A DNA stretch of 46,327 nt. It comes from JBFWUW01 sp050247075. Its GTDB lineage: Bacteria > Planctomycetota > Planctomycetia > Pirellulales > JBFWUW01. The position numbers and the translations under genes are program-made. Under the pieces are notes generated by a model, which worked only from the letters and a program-made list of their open reading frames with translations, was not told the DNA's origin and made no database searches. Shown here piece after piece: positions 1 to 8,300 of this stretch. The stretch lies in contig JBFWUW010000059.1 in the NCBI GenBank assembly GCA_050247075.1, positions 1 to 46,327 of the forward strand, given 5' to 3'. Each line of letters begins with the position of its first letter. Positions within the stretch are counted from its first letter, which is position 1.

Positions 1-305
1 GCATCGTTGGCCACCAACATGTGCAGCCGGCCGGCGATTGCCCCTACCCCGCACACCACTCCCCCGGACGGCGCGCCCCCCCATTCACGATACATCTCGT
101 AGCCGGCCCACAGCCCGGTCTCAAAGAATCCCGCGCCGGGATCGATCAGCTTGGCAATTCGTTCGCGGGCTGTCAGCCGCCCCTTGGAATGTTGCCTGGC
201 AATGGCATCGATCCCACCGCCCAAGGCAATTTGGGCCTCTTGATCCCGGAAGGCCGCGGTAAGCGCGGCCAGCGATGGTTCTTTACCGCCCGCTTCGATG
301 GCCAT
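1..305 (-). CDS. Acyl-CoA carboxylase carboxyltransferase (beta) subunit, N-terminal part, cut by window edge
   Basis: The reverse strand reads open from an ATG at 303-305 to the window edge, about 101 codons. The protein begins MAIEAGGKEPSLAAL and contains GRLTARERIAKLIDPGAGFF (about residues 40-60) and GRLHMLVAND near the edge. These are the classic N-terminal motifs of biotin-dependent carboxyltransferase beta subunits (methylcrotonyl-, geranyl- or propionyl-CoA carboxylase), which move the carboxyl group from carboxybiotin to an acyl-CoA. The VAND motif favours the methylcrotonyl/geranyl branch, but the substrate cannot be settled from this fragment. A GGAAG Shine-Dalgarno-like stretch lies about 9 bases before the ATG, which supports the start. 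The rest of the gene, and probably the biotin carboxylase subunit, would lie outside the window. Confidence 0.88.
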   Translation of the reverse strand, partial: MAIEAGGKEPSLAALTAAFRDQEAQIALGGGIDAIARQHSKGRLTARERIAKLIDPGAGFFETGLWAGYEMYREWGGAPSGGVVCGVGAIAGRLHMLVAND

Positions 306-686
306 CAGATGGTTCTTCCGTGGAAATTGTTATTGGGGAATCGGAGCGCTTCTTCTGTTCACCTTTCCGCCAATCTTAGCCGCCAAAGACGGTTTGTGGC
401 CACCGGGAGGCAAGCAATTGCAGAGTGATGAGGCCAGCGGCTTAGGTGGGGATCCGGAGAGACTGGCATTCTCGATATGAGATAGCGTCATCAAATTGAG
501 ACAGACAACGGCATATCACGCGAGATTGCTGGCTCCACCGATATTTTTCGTAGCGCCAACGCGGACAAGATGTTACGTCAATCGAAATAAATCTGATGGC
601 GTTTGGCATCGGCCTTGCGTTAGGAGCCGTCAGAAACAATTTGGCCCGCCGGGCCTTGGACCAAACTGACCGAAAGGAAACCGATC
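306..686. other. Divergent intergenic region, no gene seen
   Basis: This 381-base spacer separates the carboxyltransferase start (minus strand) from the secreted protein at 687 (plus strand), so it should hold two divergent promoters. Short open frames here have no recognisable protein features. The stretch 480-600 is somewhat less GC-rich than the coding flanks, as expected for a promoter region, but I could not identify a convincing -35/-10 pair. Confidence 0.5.
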
Positions 687-1340
687 ATGCTCGTCACTCG
701 CTTCGCCACCGCCGCCGTGTTGACCTTGGTTTCGCTGTCTGCCCTGCAAGCTCACGCCCAGTACATTGACAATCGGGCTAGCACCCCCATTCAAGGCATT
801 CTGTACGGTGAGGCCGAAGTGATTCGTGCTCACGGAACTTACAACAAGCTCACGTCCGAAGCCGCCAATATCGACCAAGATACCTACAGCAAGGCCCTGG
901 ATAACAATATCAAGGCGGTAGAGTACTTCTACAAGAAAAAAGAGATCCACGATTACGCCATCAAGAAAATGCGTAAGCCCCCACTCAGTCCCGAAGCCCG
1001 GGCACGCATTAACAAGGCCCGCGCCCCCAAGCGGTTGGACCGCACGCAGATCGACCCCGATGGCAATCTGTACTGGCCCGCCACATTGACCGCCGACGAA
1101 TTCGCTGCGGCCCGTCTGATGTTGGACGACCTGTTCGCGGAACGGGCGGAGGGCCTAGGCGGGCTGGGGACCGACAATTACCGCCAGATTCAGGCGGTGG
1201 CCCGGCAGCTCAAGTCGCATCTGCGGCAATACGTGAAGGTCCTGGGTCCCACCGAATACATGCAATCCAGCAAATTCATCGATCGCTTGAGCTACGAAAG
1301 CCGCTTTGCGATGGAGGCTGACGGGCTGGCATCGAACTAG
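687..1340 (+). CDS. Secreted protein of unknown function, 217 aa
   Basis: Not recognised. The protein starts with a clear Sec signal peptide (MLVTRFATAAVLTLVSLSAL, cleavage probable after AHA-Q at about residue 24). The mature part is charged and mostly helical in character, with a basic region KKKEIHDYAIKKMRKPP near 75-90 and no cysteines, so it is probably a soluble periplasmic or exported protein. A purine-rich stretch (gaaaggaaacc) directly precedes the ATG at 687 and supports this start. It stands alone, followed by a palindromic repeat and then a sigma-factor operon. Secreted proteins of this size with a helical mature part are common in planctomycetes, but I can assign no function. Confidence 0.75.
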   Translation: MLVTRFATAAVLTLVSLSALQAHAQYIDNRASTPIQGILYGEAEVIRAHGTYNKLTSEAANIDQDTYSKALDNNIKAVEYFYKKKEIHDYAIKKMRKPPLSPEARARINKARAPKRLDRTQIDPDGNLYWPATLTADEFAAARLMLDDLFAERAEGLGGLGTDNYRQIQAVARQLKSHLRQYVKVLGPTEYMQSSKFIDRLSYESRFAMEADGLASN

Positions 1341-1341
1341 C

Positions 1342-1463
1342 TGTAGGAGGCGATTCCATCGCCGATCACTTGTAGCGATTCCATCGCCGATTGTGGGAGG
1401 CATTCCATCAACCGTTGGAGGCATACCGTGCCCATCCAATCCGTGATGGAATTGCCTCCTACA
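1342..1463. repeat. Palindromic GAGGC-type intergenic repeat, cluster of degenerate copies
   Basis: The arm at 1342-1366 begins TGTAGGAGGCGATTCCATCG. A shortened copy follows at 1371-1391, a more diverged one from 1392, a weak one near 1415, and an inverted copy (ending GCCTCCTACA) closes the block at 1443-1463. The same sequence occurs as a perfect inverted pair at 32452-32522 and as a single arm at 5281-5306. All copies lie between genes. This resembles REP/MITE-like palindromes; a transcript would fold into a hairpin. The rest of the 341-base spacer up to the sigma factor (1464-1681) shows no gene. Confidence 0.75.
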
Positions 1464-1681
1464 CTCATTTGGCGAACAGTTGCCTGGGATTCTTGGTGGC
1501 GATCGGGAATGAACTTCCGGCCCTTGCCAAGGCACAGAGTTGCAGGGAGGAATTTGGCTGACTGGTTGGAAGTTTGCTTCAAACGGGCTAAGATGAATCC
1601 TCGTAACGAGATAGGCTGCTAGCTCCATTCCACGCTTGGCCGCCCGCTTACGCCACGCACTGGTACTATTCGCGAGAAACC

Positions 1682-2245
1682 GTGCCGCAAGAAAACGTCC
1701 AACGCTGGAGCGATGCCTACCACGCCCGGATTTTTCGGGCGGCGATGGTGTTGTCGGGCAATCCCTGGGACGCTGACGATTTGACGCAAGAGACGTTCTT
1801 GGTATTGGCCGAACAGATTGACCGCTTTCAAGGCCGCAGTCAGCCGTATACTTGGCTGTACGGGGTGCTGCTCAACCTGGATCGCCGCTTGAGGCGGCAA
1901 GATGGGGTTCGACGCCGCAAGTTGCGCGTGCTGTGGGATAACGAACCGGGCGAAACACCCGCCGCGCCGCCGGCCGATGCACCCATCGAAGTGGCCGAAT
2001 GGAAACGCAGCCTATGGGCCGAGGTCGCCAAACTGCCCGACGGCCAGCGGCAAGCCTTGGTGTTGCGGTTTAGCGAGCAACTTTCTTACGAGGAAATCGC
2101 GGAAGTCTTGGAGTGCCCTTTAGGAACCGTCAAGTCAAGATTGTTCCACGGCCTGGCCAGCCTGCGCGAACGGTTGGCCGGCACGGCGGACGACTTACGC
2201 ACGGCACCAAAATTCGCGGGCGAGGACGTGCAACATGCCATCTAG
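1682..2245 (+). CDS. ECF RNA polymerase sigma factor
   Basis: A 187-residue sigma-70 family protein of the extracytoplasmic-function type, expected to redirect RNA polymerase to a small regulon. Region 2 is visible as the helix around DADDLTQETFLVLAEQI (about residues 30-47) followed by the YTWLYGVLLN segment, and region 4 as LPDGQRQALVLRFSEQLSYE with the helix-turn-helix EIAEVLECPLGTVKSRLFHG (about 120-160). The chosen start is GTG at 1682; I see no strong ribosome site, so an internal start is possible. The stop overlaps the next gene by 11 bases, which suggests translational coupling with a membrane protein that probably acts as its regulator. The group cannot be named from sequence alone. 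Confidence 0.9.
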   Translation: MPQENVQRWSDAYHARIFRAAMVLSGNPWDADDLTQETFLVLAEQIDRFQGRSQPYTWLYGVLLNLDRRLRRQDGVRRRKLRVLWDNEPGETPAAPPADAPIEVAEWKRSLWAEVAKLPDGQRQALVLRFSEQLSYEEIAEVLECPLGTVKSRLFHGLASLRERLAGTADDLRTAPKFAGEDVQHAI

Positions 2246-2756
2246 ATACGACACCTTTGACGACATGGCCGGCGACAGCGGGCCAAACCGCCATGCACCC
2301 CGCGTGTTTCAACCGCATGAACCGGCCGATTTGCCCGTCCCCGAGGAATGGCCCGCCGATCTGGAAGCCCTGGCAGAACAGCTTTCGGACGATGCCCGTT
2401 TTTTGGCCGAGCGTTATCCCGCCCCCACACGGTTGACAAAGCCGAAGTCAGTCGGATCGGCCATTGTCTCCAAATCGCCGGGCCACGCGATTAGACGGTT
2501 TGCCGCGGTGATTGCGTTGTGCTTGATTGGTGGAGCATCCCTCTCGTTTTGGCGGTTGCAACCGTCCGGCGATTTGCTGCCATCCCGGCAAATGACCCGC
2601 GTACCGGTCGAAACCGCCGCGGGAGCAACTTTGCCGGCGAACATGCCAGATGTAACGCCAACGACGGTCGGCTTTCAGGATCTGACTCCACCCGAGCAAG
2701 AGGCGGTGCTCGACTTGTTGGAAGGCGACGACGAACTAATGCGATTGTCAATTTAG
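2235..2756 (+). CDS. Single-pass membrane protein, probable regulator (anti-sigma-like) of the upstream ECF factor
   Basis: 173 residues: a hydrophilic N-terminal half (about 1-88) with an acidic stretch rich in Pro, Glu and Asp, one membrane segment (AVIALCLIGGASLSFW, about 91-106), and a short outer C-terminal part ending with the acidic LLEGDDELMRLSI. The ATG lies inside the sigma-factor gene, the overlap expected for a sigma/anti-sigma pair. It has no HxxxCxxC zinc motif, so it is not a ZAS-type anti-sigma factor, and I cannot confirm a known domain. The role is inferred from position and topology. The PDZ protein that follows is 51 bases downstream from its stop and may belong to the same transcript. 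Confidence 0.7.
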   Translation: MPSRYDTFDDMAGDSGPNRHAPRVFQPHEPADLPVPEEWPADLEALAEQLSDDARFLAERYPAPTRLTKPKSVGSAIVSKSPGHAIRRFAAVIALCLIGGASLSFWRLQPSGDLLPSRQMTRVPVETAAGATLPANMPDVTPTTVGFQDLTPPEQEAVLDLLEGDDELMRLSI

Positions 2757-2807
2757 TCGCGATTGGGTGTAAGTGGCGGGGCTGAGTCTCTTCTGGAAGA
2801 TGCGGCG

Positions 2808-4166
2808 ATGATACGGTATTGCAGGCAGATCATCTTCGGGCTGTTGGCGGCGATGCCTAGTGCTTGGTATGGCACGTCGGCGATGGCCGAAGATGCCGTC
2901 GTGGATGTGCCTCGTCCCGAAACGCAAGAATTGGCGGCCCGCTTGCAACAGGCGACAATCACCTTGCGGTTTGTCGATAATGAACCGGCTGGCGGGGCCG
3001 ATGCCCCACGGCGCGAACGCATCACCGTCGCCACCGGAGTCTCTTTGGGAGACGGTCGCGCAGTCACCTTTTCACAAGTCAAGCCGGGAAGTCGCTGCCG
3101 CGCAACCCTGCCCGACGGCGAACAAGCTTCCGCTGAAGTACGCGTGGTAGACGAATATTCGGGCCTGGTATTGCTGGAAATCAGCGGCGGTAAATTGCCC
3201 GGCCTGGAGGTAGCGCCGAAGCTGCCTCCGCTGGGAGCCTCGGTCATGACGGCGGCTGCCGCCGGCATCGAGCAACCGACCGTTTCGTTGGGGATTGTGG
3301 CCGGATCAGAGCGTTCGTTGCCTGGCAGCGGGCTGCCTACCTTGTTGCAGTGTGATCTGCGTACGACTGGCACTTCCAGTGGAGCGGCCATTGTCGATAC
3401 CCACGGCCGATTGATTGGACTGATCGCCGTCACCGCCGCCGCGCAAGATTCCGACGGCTGGACCTACGCCGTACCGACGACCCACGTTCAACGCCTGTTG
3501 CGGGCCAGTGCCCAAAGCGAAGGCCAAGACAGCCGGGAAGCTGTCGTGCTCAAGCGGCAACGGCCCACGGTTGGGTTAACGTTAGGCCCCAGCGCCAAGG
3601 AAGATACCGTTTGCGTGGAGCATGTCACGGCCGGCGGACCCGCCGAACAAGCCGGTATCCAGACGGGTGATTTGGTGTTGCGCACGGAGGGGCGGCGGAT
3701 TCGCAGCGCTTATCAGGCGGTCAGCCAGATTCTCAAGAAGCAGCCGGGCGAGGTGGTAGAGTTTTTGGTTGAGCGCGATGGCCGGCAGCAAACGATTGCC
3801 GTCACTTTGCAAGATGCCGGCGGCGCGGCGGTCGCTGGCGGTATCAAGGTTGGACCCCAATTGACCGTGCGATCGACGGGCCGGGGGCAGATTGAAGTGC
3901 AAAATGGTCCCCGCGTGGCCGATCTGGACGCCCAGCCACAACCCGACAAGCCTGCCGTGGCGGCCGGCGGCCGGTTGCCGCGCGACGAAGCCACCTTGCT
4001 GCGCGTGCAGATCGACGCTTTCGCCCGCGTGATCGAGCGGTTGCAAGCCGAGTTGGCCCGTCGCGACGAAGCCCAGCGCGACACCAACGAATTAATCAAG
4101 TCGCTGACCGAGGAAGTCGGCCAGCTTCGCAAGCAGCTTGAAAAGGCCCCACCGGAATCTGAATAA
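2808..4166 (+). CDS. HtrA/Deg-like pseudoprotease with one PDZ domain and C-terminal coiled coil
   Basis: 452 residues from the ATG at 2808, preceded by GGAAGA at a good distance (a longer TTG start at 2763 is less likely). The order is: signal peptide (1-27); a trypsin-like beta-barrel (about 45-235); a PDZ domain (about 253-335, with GGPAEQAGIQTGDLVLRTEG); a Pro-rich linker; and a coiled coil (about 395-447). In the protease domain the Ser-loop is present in altered form (GTSSGA, Ser190, where active enzymes have GNSGGP). The position of the catalytic His is Gln (VTFSQV, Q90, against VTNAHV) and that of the Asp is Gly (YSGLVLLEI, G119, against TDLALLKI). It is therefore predicted to bind but not cut proteins. 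It follows a sigma/membrane-protein pair, so a role in envelope-stress sensing is plausible but inferred. Confidence 0.82.
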   Translation: MIRYCRQIIFGLLAAMPSAWYGTSAMAEDAVVDVPRPETQELAARLQQATITLRFVDNEPAGGADAPRRERITVATGVSLGDGRAVTFSQVKPGSRCRATLPDGEQASAEVRVVDEYSGLVLLEISGGKLPGLEVAPKLPPLGASVMTAAAAGIEQPTVSLGIVAGSERSLPGSGLPTLLQCDLRTTGTSSGAAIVDTHGRLIGLIAVTAAAQDSDGWTYAVPTTHVQRLLRASAQSEGQDSREAVVLKRQRPTVGLTLGPSAKEDTVCVEHVTAGGPAEQAGIQTGDLVLRTEGRRIRSAYQAVSQILKKQPGEVVEFLVERDGRQQTIAVTLQDAGGAAVAGGIKVGPQLTVRSTGRGQIEVQNGPRVADLDAQPQPDKPAVAAGGRLPRDEATLLRVQIDAFARVIERLQAELARRDEAQRDTNELIKSLTEEVGQLRKQLEKAPPESE

Positions 4167-4189
4167 CAGCCAATATTTGGCCCCGGCCG

Positions 4190-5173
4190 TCACGATTCGA
4201 CCGGCCGCTGTTGGGGCGTGGCCGCCTTGTACTGCACCAGCGCCACCATCAGCAAAATTCCGCTCAATGAGGCAATCTGCAGCGGCGTGACGCGCTCGTT
4301 GTCGAGCCAGCCCCACAGCATGGCACCGATCGGTACGATGTAGGTCGTCATGCCGGCAAACAGCGGCCCTTGTTCTTGCACTAGTTTATTGAACAAGAAT
4401 GTTGTCAGTCCCGTGCCGAGGATTCCTAGCACCATCACCGCCGCCAAGGCTGGCCACGGTGAACTTGGTCCCGCCGGCACTGGCAAGGCAACTCTGTCTG
4501 CCGCCGTGGAAGCCAGCAAGGCAACCTGTCTGTGAGAAGGTGGTATTTTCAAGTTTGGTGATTGGGCGTTGTTCCAGGGCTGTCTTTCGCACAGTAGCGC
4601 CGTCGGCAACAACATGGCGGCGGCCATGGCCAGAATCACGGTGGAAAGATAAAGCGTGTTGACGCCGGCGAATCGTTTGCGGATATAGGTATTCGTCAGG
4701 GCGTAACTCAAGGGGACTGACGCCGCCAGCGCCAGGTGCGCTATGGGCACTCGCCGATCGAGTCCGTCGCCAAACATCCCCAACATGCAGAACAGGCCGC
4801 CGACCACGCCGATCAATTGGCGGCGGCTAGGATAAACGCCCAGCATCAGCGGGGCCACCGCCAGTGTCAGCAGCGGCACCAGGCTGATCGACATGCCGAT
4901 GAATCCGCTGTCGTGCATGCGCACCAAGTACGGTTGCACGGTGTAGGGAATGGCAAACCCCACCACCGCCACGCCCAGCAAGGGCCATATATGCCGGCGG
5001 CCCACATTCTCGCCAGCACCGCGCCATCGTAGCAGCGTCCCCAGCACCGCGGCCCCGGCCAGCACCCGTAAGCCAGCGATCGTGATCGGTCCCAAGGCCA
5101 GGCCCGCCTTCTTCATCAAGATGAAGCTAGCGCCCCACACCAGGCAAATAACCGCGAAACGAACGTATGGCAT
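4190..5173 (-). CDS. DMT superfamily transporter, EamA family
   Basis: 327 residues with about ten hydrophobic segments in two EamA repeats, beginning MPYVRFAVICLVWGASFILM, the usual first helix of the family (FxxxWGxxF/xxxK). Members export or import small metabolites such as amino acids and nucleosides; the substrate cannot be predicted. The second repeat is preceded by an unusually long hydrophilic loop of about 35-40 residues (roughly 200-240, with Ser, Pro and Lys), where relatives normally have a short loop. It converges with the PDZ protein gene on its left with only 23 bases between the stops. Confidence 0.88.
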   Translation of the reverse strand: MPYVRFAVICLVWGASFILMKKAGLALGPITIAGLRVLAGAAVLGTLLRWRGAGENVGRRHIWPLLGVAVVGFAIPYTVQPYLVRMHDSGFIGMSISLVPLLTLAVAPLMLGVYPSRRQLIGVVGGLFCMLGMFGDGLDRRVPIAHLALAASVPLSYALTNTYIRKRFAGVNTLYLSTVILAMAAAMLLPTALLCERQPWNNAQSPNLKIPPSHRQVALLASTAADRVALPVPAGPSSPWPALAAVMVLGILGTGLTTFLFNKLVQEQGPLFAGMTTYIVPIGAMLWGWLDNERVTPLQIASLSGILLMVALVQYKAATPQQRPVES

Positions 5174-5280
5174 GGGTGAAATAGTATCCAGCAGGCCGGC
5201 AAGACGCCACCGCCGGTTTCTTAATCACTTGGCCTTGTTGGCGGCAATTCTGAAGGGAATGGCCGCGCATTCGGCCGTTC

Positions 5281-5306
5281 ATCGGCGGCGGAGTCGCCTC
5301 CTACAG
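5281..5306. repeat. Single arm of the GAGGC-type palindromic repeat
   Basis: Read on the minus strand this is CTGTAGGAGGCGACTCCGCC plus GCCGAT, the same element as at 1342-1366 and 32452-32476 with two to three substitutions. It sits in the spacer between the divergent DMT transporter and DUF1501 genes. No second arm is visible nearby, so it may be a decayed copy. Confidence 0.6.
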
Positions 5307-5447
5307 TTGATTTAGCGCCTTCCCTTGAAAACCCCTCCATAAATCAGCTTGGATTCGTTGGCCGGGCGCGGTATTCTAGGCAACGTCTGTCGATGCCTGA
5401 AGATACGCGGTGGATCGGCCAATACTTGCGATGGAGCTAGCAGAGCC

Positions 5448-6803
5448 ATGCTGAACATCTTGGGACAAGGTGGCAGCCACTATTGCGACCGCGTCTCGCG
5501 GCGGCAGTTTTTGCAAGTCGGCGGTCTGGCCATGGGCGGGCTGTCTTTGCCCGCCATCTTGCGGGCGGAAGCCGCCAGCGGCACGCATTCGCCCCACAAG
5601 TCGATCATCATGGTCTTTTTGTCGGGTGGCCCGCCACATCAAGACATGATCGATTTGAAGCCCGAGGCCCCGGTGGAGATTCGCGGCGAATTCAGCCCCA
5701 TCGCCACCAATGTCCCCGGCATCAACATTTGCGAACACCTGCCGCGGATGGCCGCCATGATGGACCGCTGGGCGTTGATCCGCTCGGTCGTCGGCAGTGA
5801 AGGCCGGCACGCGGCTTTTCAATGCATGACTGGCTGGCCCGTCACCCGCCAACCGCAAGGGGGCTGGCCGTCGCTGGGTTCGGCCGTTTCCAAACTGCAA
5901 GGGCCGACCGGCAGCGGGTCTCCGCCGTTTGTGAATCTATCGCCTAAGATGATTACCGGCACCTGGGCAGACCCTGGCCAGCCTGGCTTTTTGGGTATCA
6001 AGCATGCTCCTTTTCGGCCGACCGCCGACGGCGCACCCGACATGATTTTGGGCGGCGCAAATCTCGAACGCTTTGACGACCGCAAGAGCCTGCTCACCGG
6101 CTTCGACCGCTTCCGCCGCAATACCGACGCCAACGGTTCGATGGAAGGGCTGGACGTCTTCAACCAGCAGGCGCTGGACATTCTTACATCAAGCCGTTTA
6201 GCCGATGCGCTCGACCTGGAAAAAGAAGACCCCGAACTGCGCGACCGCTACGGCCGCGGTTGCGACGTGCCGGCCGGCTACGGTGATGCCGGCCCCTTGA
6301 AGAACGACTACTTTCTGCTAGCCCGGCGGTTGGTCGAGGCGGGTGTCCGCGTCGTCACGCTGGCCTATGGTCGCTGGGACTGGCACGGGTTGCCGCACGG
6401 CACCAATTTCTCGCATGCCCGCATTCACTTGCCAGCGTTGGACCAGGGACTTAGCACGCTGCTGGAAGATTTGCGAGACCGCGGCATGGACCGCGACACC
6501 ACGGTTTTGGTGTGGGGCGAGTTTGGCCGGACGCCAATGATTAACCCGGTGGGGGGGCGCGACCACTGGCCGCAAGTCTCTTGCGCCATGCTGGCGGGCG
6601 GCGGCATGCGCACCGGGCAGGTCATCGGTTCAACCAACCGGCTGGCGGAGTACGCCAAGGACCGGCCAGTCCATTTCCAAGAGGTCTTTGCCACGCTCTA
6701 CCGCAATATCGGCATCGACGTAAACACGGCCACGATCAACGACCTCAACGGCCGGCCACAGTACCTGGTTGACCACATGCAGCCGCTGCCAGAGTTGATT
6801 TAG
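5448..6803 (+). CDS. DUF1501 family protein (Tat-exported, sulfatase-like fold)
   Basis: 451 residues from ATG 5448, which has GGAG about 11 bases upstream. The N-terminus carries a twin-arginine motif (SRRQFLQVGG, about 18-27) and hydrophobic stretch, so export by the Tat system is expected. The core shows DUF1501 hallmarks: IIMVFLSGGPPHQDMIDLKP, NICEHLPRMAAMMDRWALIR, and near the end LVWGEFGRTPMIN followed by GRDHWP. DUF1501 proteins are related to the alkaline phosphatase/sulfatase superfamily and are abundant in planctomycetes, normally next to a DUF1553/DUF1549 cytochrome-type partner. No such partner is adjacent here. The biochemical function of the family is not established. Confidence 0.93.
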   Translation: MLNILGQGGSHYCDRVSRRQFLQVGGLAMGGLSLPAILRAEAASGTHSPHKSIIMVFLSGGPPHQDMIDLKPEAPVEIRGEFSPIATNVPGINICEHLPRMAAMMDRWALIRSVVGSEGRHAAFQCMTGWPVTRQPQGGWPSLGSAVSKLQGPTGSGSPPFVNLSPKMITGTWADPGQPGFLGIKHAPFRPTADGAPDMILGGANLERFDDRKSLLTGFDRFRRNTDANGSMEGLDVFNQQALDILTSSRLADALDLEKEDPELRDRYGRGCDVPAGYGDAGPLKNDYFLLARRLVEAGVRVVTLAYGRWDWHGLPHGTNFSHARIHLPALDQGLSTLLEDLRDRGMDRDTTVLVWGEFGRTPMINPVGGRDHWPQVSCAMLAGGGMRTGQVIGSTNRLAEYAKDRPVHFQEVFATLYRNIGIDVNTATINDLNGRPQYLVDHMQPLPELI

Positions 6804-6824
6804 ACAGGGTCGTGGTTATTCTCG

Positions 6825-7196
6825 ATGGCGAAGCCGCCGATTGACTCCTTCCCGTACCCGCGCGATCCTCGCAGCGCGCGCTTGCAGAAGGGGATAGCGT
6901 CGGGAACTTACGTTTATGCGCGCGATACCGATGGCGAAATCTGGGTTTTGCCAGACGGCCCCCATCTTCATCCTCGTATTTTGGGCGGAGGTCGATCGGC
7001 GGAATATGCCGGGGATTTGTCTTTAGATGGTGATATAATACTGGAACTAACTAACTTATCTGGCACATTTCAGTTTGATGATGCTTCCGGTCTGTTGAAA
7101 ATGGCGACGGACCTGGAACGATTGGGATTCCATGTGTTGTCGGGAGTGGTTCGCTTCTTTCCAATTGATGGTGCTCCGCCATGGACACTTCGATAG
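6825..7196 (+). CDS. Small uncharacterised protein paired with a receiver-like domain gene
   Basis: Not recognised with certainty. 123 residues, no signal peptide or membrane segment, probably cytoplasmic beta-rich. Noticeable segments are GIASGTYVYARDTDGEIWVL (about 23-42), HLHPRILGGG and LTNLSGTFQFDDASGLLKMA (about 75-95). The last 16 bases overlap the next gene, so the two are probably co-translated. Part of the gene (about 7030-7090) is clearly more AT-rich than its neighbours, which may point to recent acquisition. It starts 21 bases after the DUF1501 stop, but the functional link with that gene is doubtful. Genes of this type next to a receiver-like domain could belong to a conflict or signalling system; that is inference. 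Confidence 0.7.
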   Translation: MAKPPIDSFPYPRDPRSARLQKGIASGTYVYARDTDGEIWVLPDGPHLHPRILGGGRSAEYAGDLSLDGDIILELTNLSGTFQFDDASGLLKMATDLERLGFHVLSGVVRFFPIDGAPPWTLR

Positions 7197-7657
7197 TGGC
7201 AACAAATTCCCGCAGGATGCGGGTTGTACTCTTGGAGGACGACGACCGGCGCGTTGCCGCCATGCGGGAACGGCTGGCGGATCGCTTTCCCCAGTTCGAG
7301 CTAGTCGTGACGGACAATGCCAAGGACTGCATCGCGGCCATCGCGGACAGCTTCGATCGAATTTTGCTGGTCTCGCTCGACCACGATCTCGTGCTTCTGC
7401 CATCCAAAAATGGCGGCTCGATCGACCCAGGCACCGGACGCGAGGTCGCGGACGATTTGGCTGGGCGGACCCCCAGTTTCCCCGTGATCGTACATACATC
7501 GAACAGCATCGCTGGCGATGGTATGGAATTTCGACTTGTGGAAGGGGGCTGGCCGGTTGAACGAGTCGCTCCCTACGGCGATCTGGATTGGATCGACGAG
7601 GTGTGGTTTAAGGCCGCCCGGCGGCTACTGGTTGCCGCGCCTGTTTATTCGAAATGA
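7181..7657 (+). CDS. Receiver-like protein, cyclic-phosphate-processing type (cREC) by resemblance
   Basis: 158 residues. After a short leader the protein reads MRVVLLEDDDRRVAAMRERL, the first strand and acidic pocket of a CheY-like fold, then LLVSLDHDLVLL (about 66-77) and VIVHTSNSIAGDGM (about 105-118). The conserved SLDHDL and HT/SN motifs differ from ordinary response regulators and match what I recall of the family called cyclic-phosphate processing receiver domain, thought to act on nucleotide ends or cyclic phosphates. No output domain or partner histidine kinase is present. The start could also be ATG 7217, which would remove the overlap with the preceding gene. Family assignment is from memory and needs a profile search. 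Confidence 0.65.
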   Translation: MDTSIVATNSRRMRVVLLEDDDRRVAAMRERLADRFPQFELVVTDNAKDCIAAIADSFDRILLVSLDHDLVLLPSKNGGSIDPGTGREVADDLAGRTPSFPVIVHTSNSIAGDGMEFRLVEGGWPVERVAPYGDLDWIDEVWFKAARRLLVAAPVYSK

Positions 7658-7721
7658 CAGCAATTCCACGTTCGCAAGCTACCGCGAGCTGCTTTGGCGA
7701 CAAGCCGTTTTGTCCACCACG

Positions 7722-8300
7722 TTATTTGGCATAGTCCGGCTCGTTGCCTGGCACCCATTTGATGTTGCAGCCAATGCTGGACTTTTGCTGTTCGCTGGCC
7801 GGTTTGCCGGCCAAGATGGCGTCCAGGGCTGACCGCATATCCTTGCCCGTCACGGGTATATCGTTGCCGGGCCGGCTGTCATCTAGCTGGCCGCGGTAGG
7901 CCAGCTTTCGCTCGCCATCGAAGACGTAGAAGTCGGGCGTGCAGGCGGCTCGATAAGCCTTGGCCACGGACTGCGACTCGTCGTACAGGTACGGAAAGGT
8001 ATACCCCTGGGCGGCGGCTTCCGCCTTCATCTTCTCCGGCGAGTCATCGGGGTGTGCTGCGACGTTGTTGGAACTGATACCCACCACGCTCACGCCGCGC
8101 CCCTGGTATTCCTTGGCCAAGGCGGCCAGGCCCGCCGCTACATGCTTGACGTAGGGGCAATGGTTGCAAATGAACATCACCAGCAGCGCTGGGCTGCCGG
8201 CGAATTGCGACAATGCAACCGTCTTGCCATCGATGTTGGGCAGCGAGAAATCGGGGGCGGCGGTTCCCAAGGGAAGCATGGTGCTGGGTGTCAGGGCCAT
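7722..8300 (-). CDS. Thioredoxin-like (redoxin/AhpC-TSA) family protein
   Basis: 192 residues with a thioredoxin fold: GTAAPDFSLPNIDGKTVAL (about 12-30), then the active-site strand LLVMFICNHCPYVKHV with the redox pair C45-x-x-C48, and the cis-Pro region ACTPDFYVFDGERKLAYRGQ (about 120-140). It has no signal peptide, so it is probably a cytoplasmic thiol-disulfide oxidoreductase or peroxiredoxin-like protein. The CNHC active site followed by PYV is typical of a planctomycete/bacteroidete subgroup annotated simply as thioredoxin family protein. It is transcribed away from the M29 aminopeptidase gene and stands alone. Confidence 0.87.
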   Translation of the reverse strand: MALTPSTMLPLGTAAPDFSLPNIDGKTVALSQFAGSPALLVMFICNHCPYVKHVAAGLAALAKEYQGRGVSVVGISSNNVAAHPDDSPEKMKAEAAAQGYTFPYLYDESQSVAKAYRAACTPDFYVFDGERKLAYRGQLDDSRPGNDIPVTGKDMRSALDAILAGKPASEQQKSSIGCNIKWVPGNEPDYAK

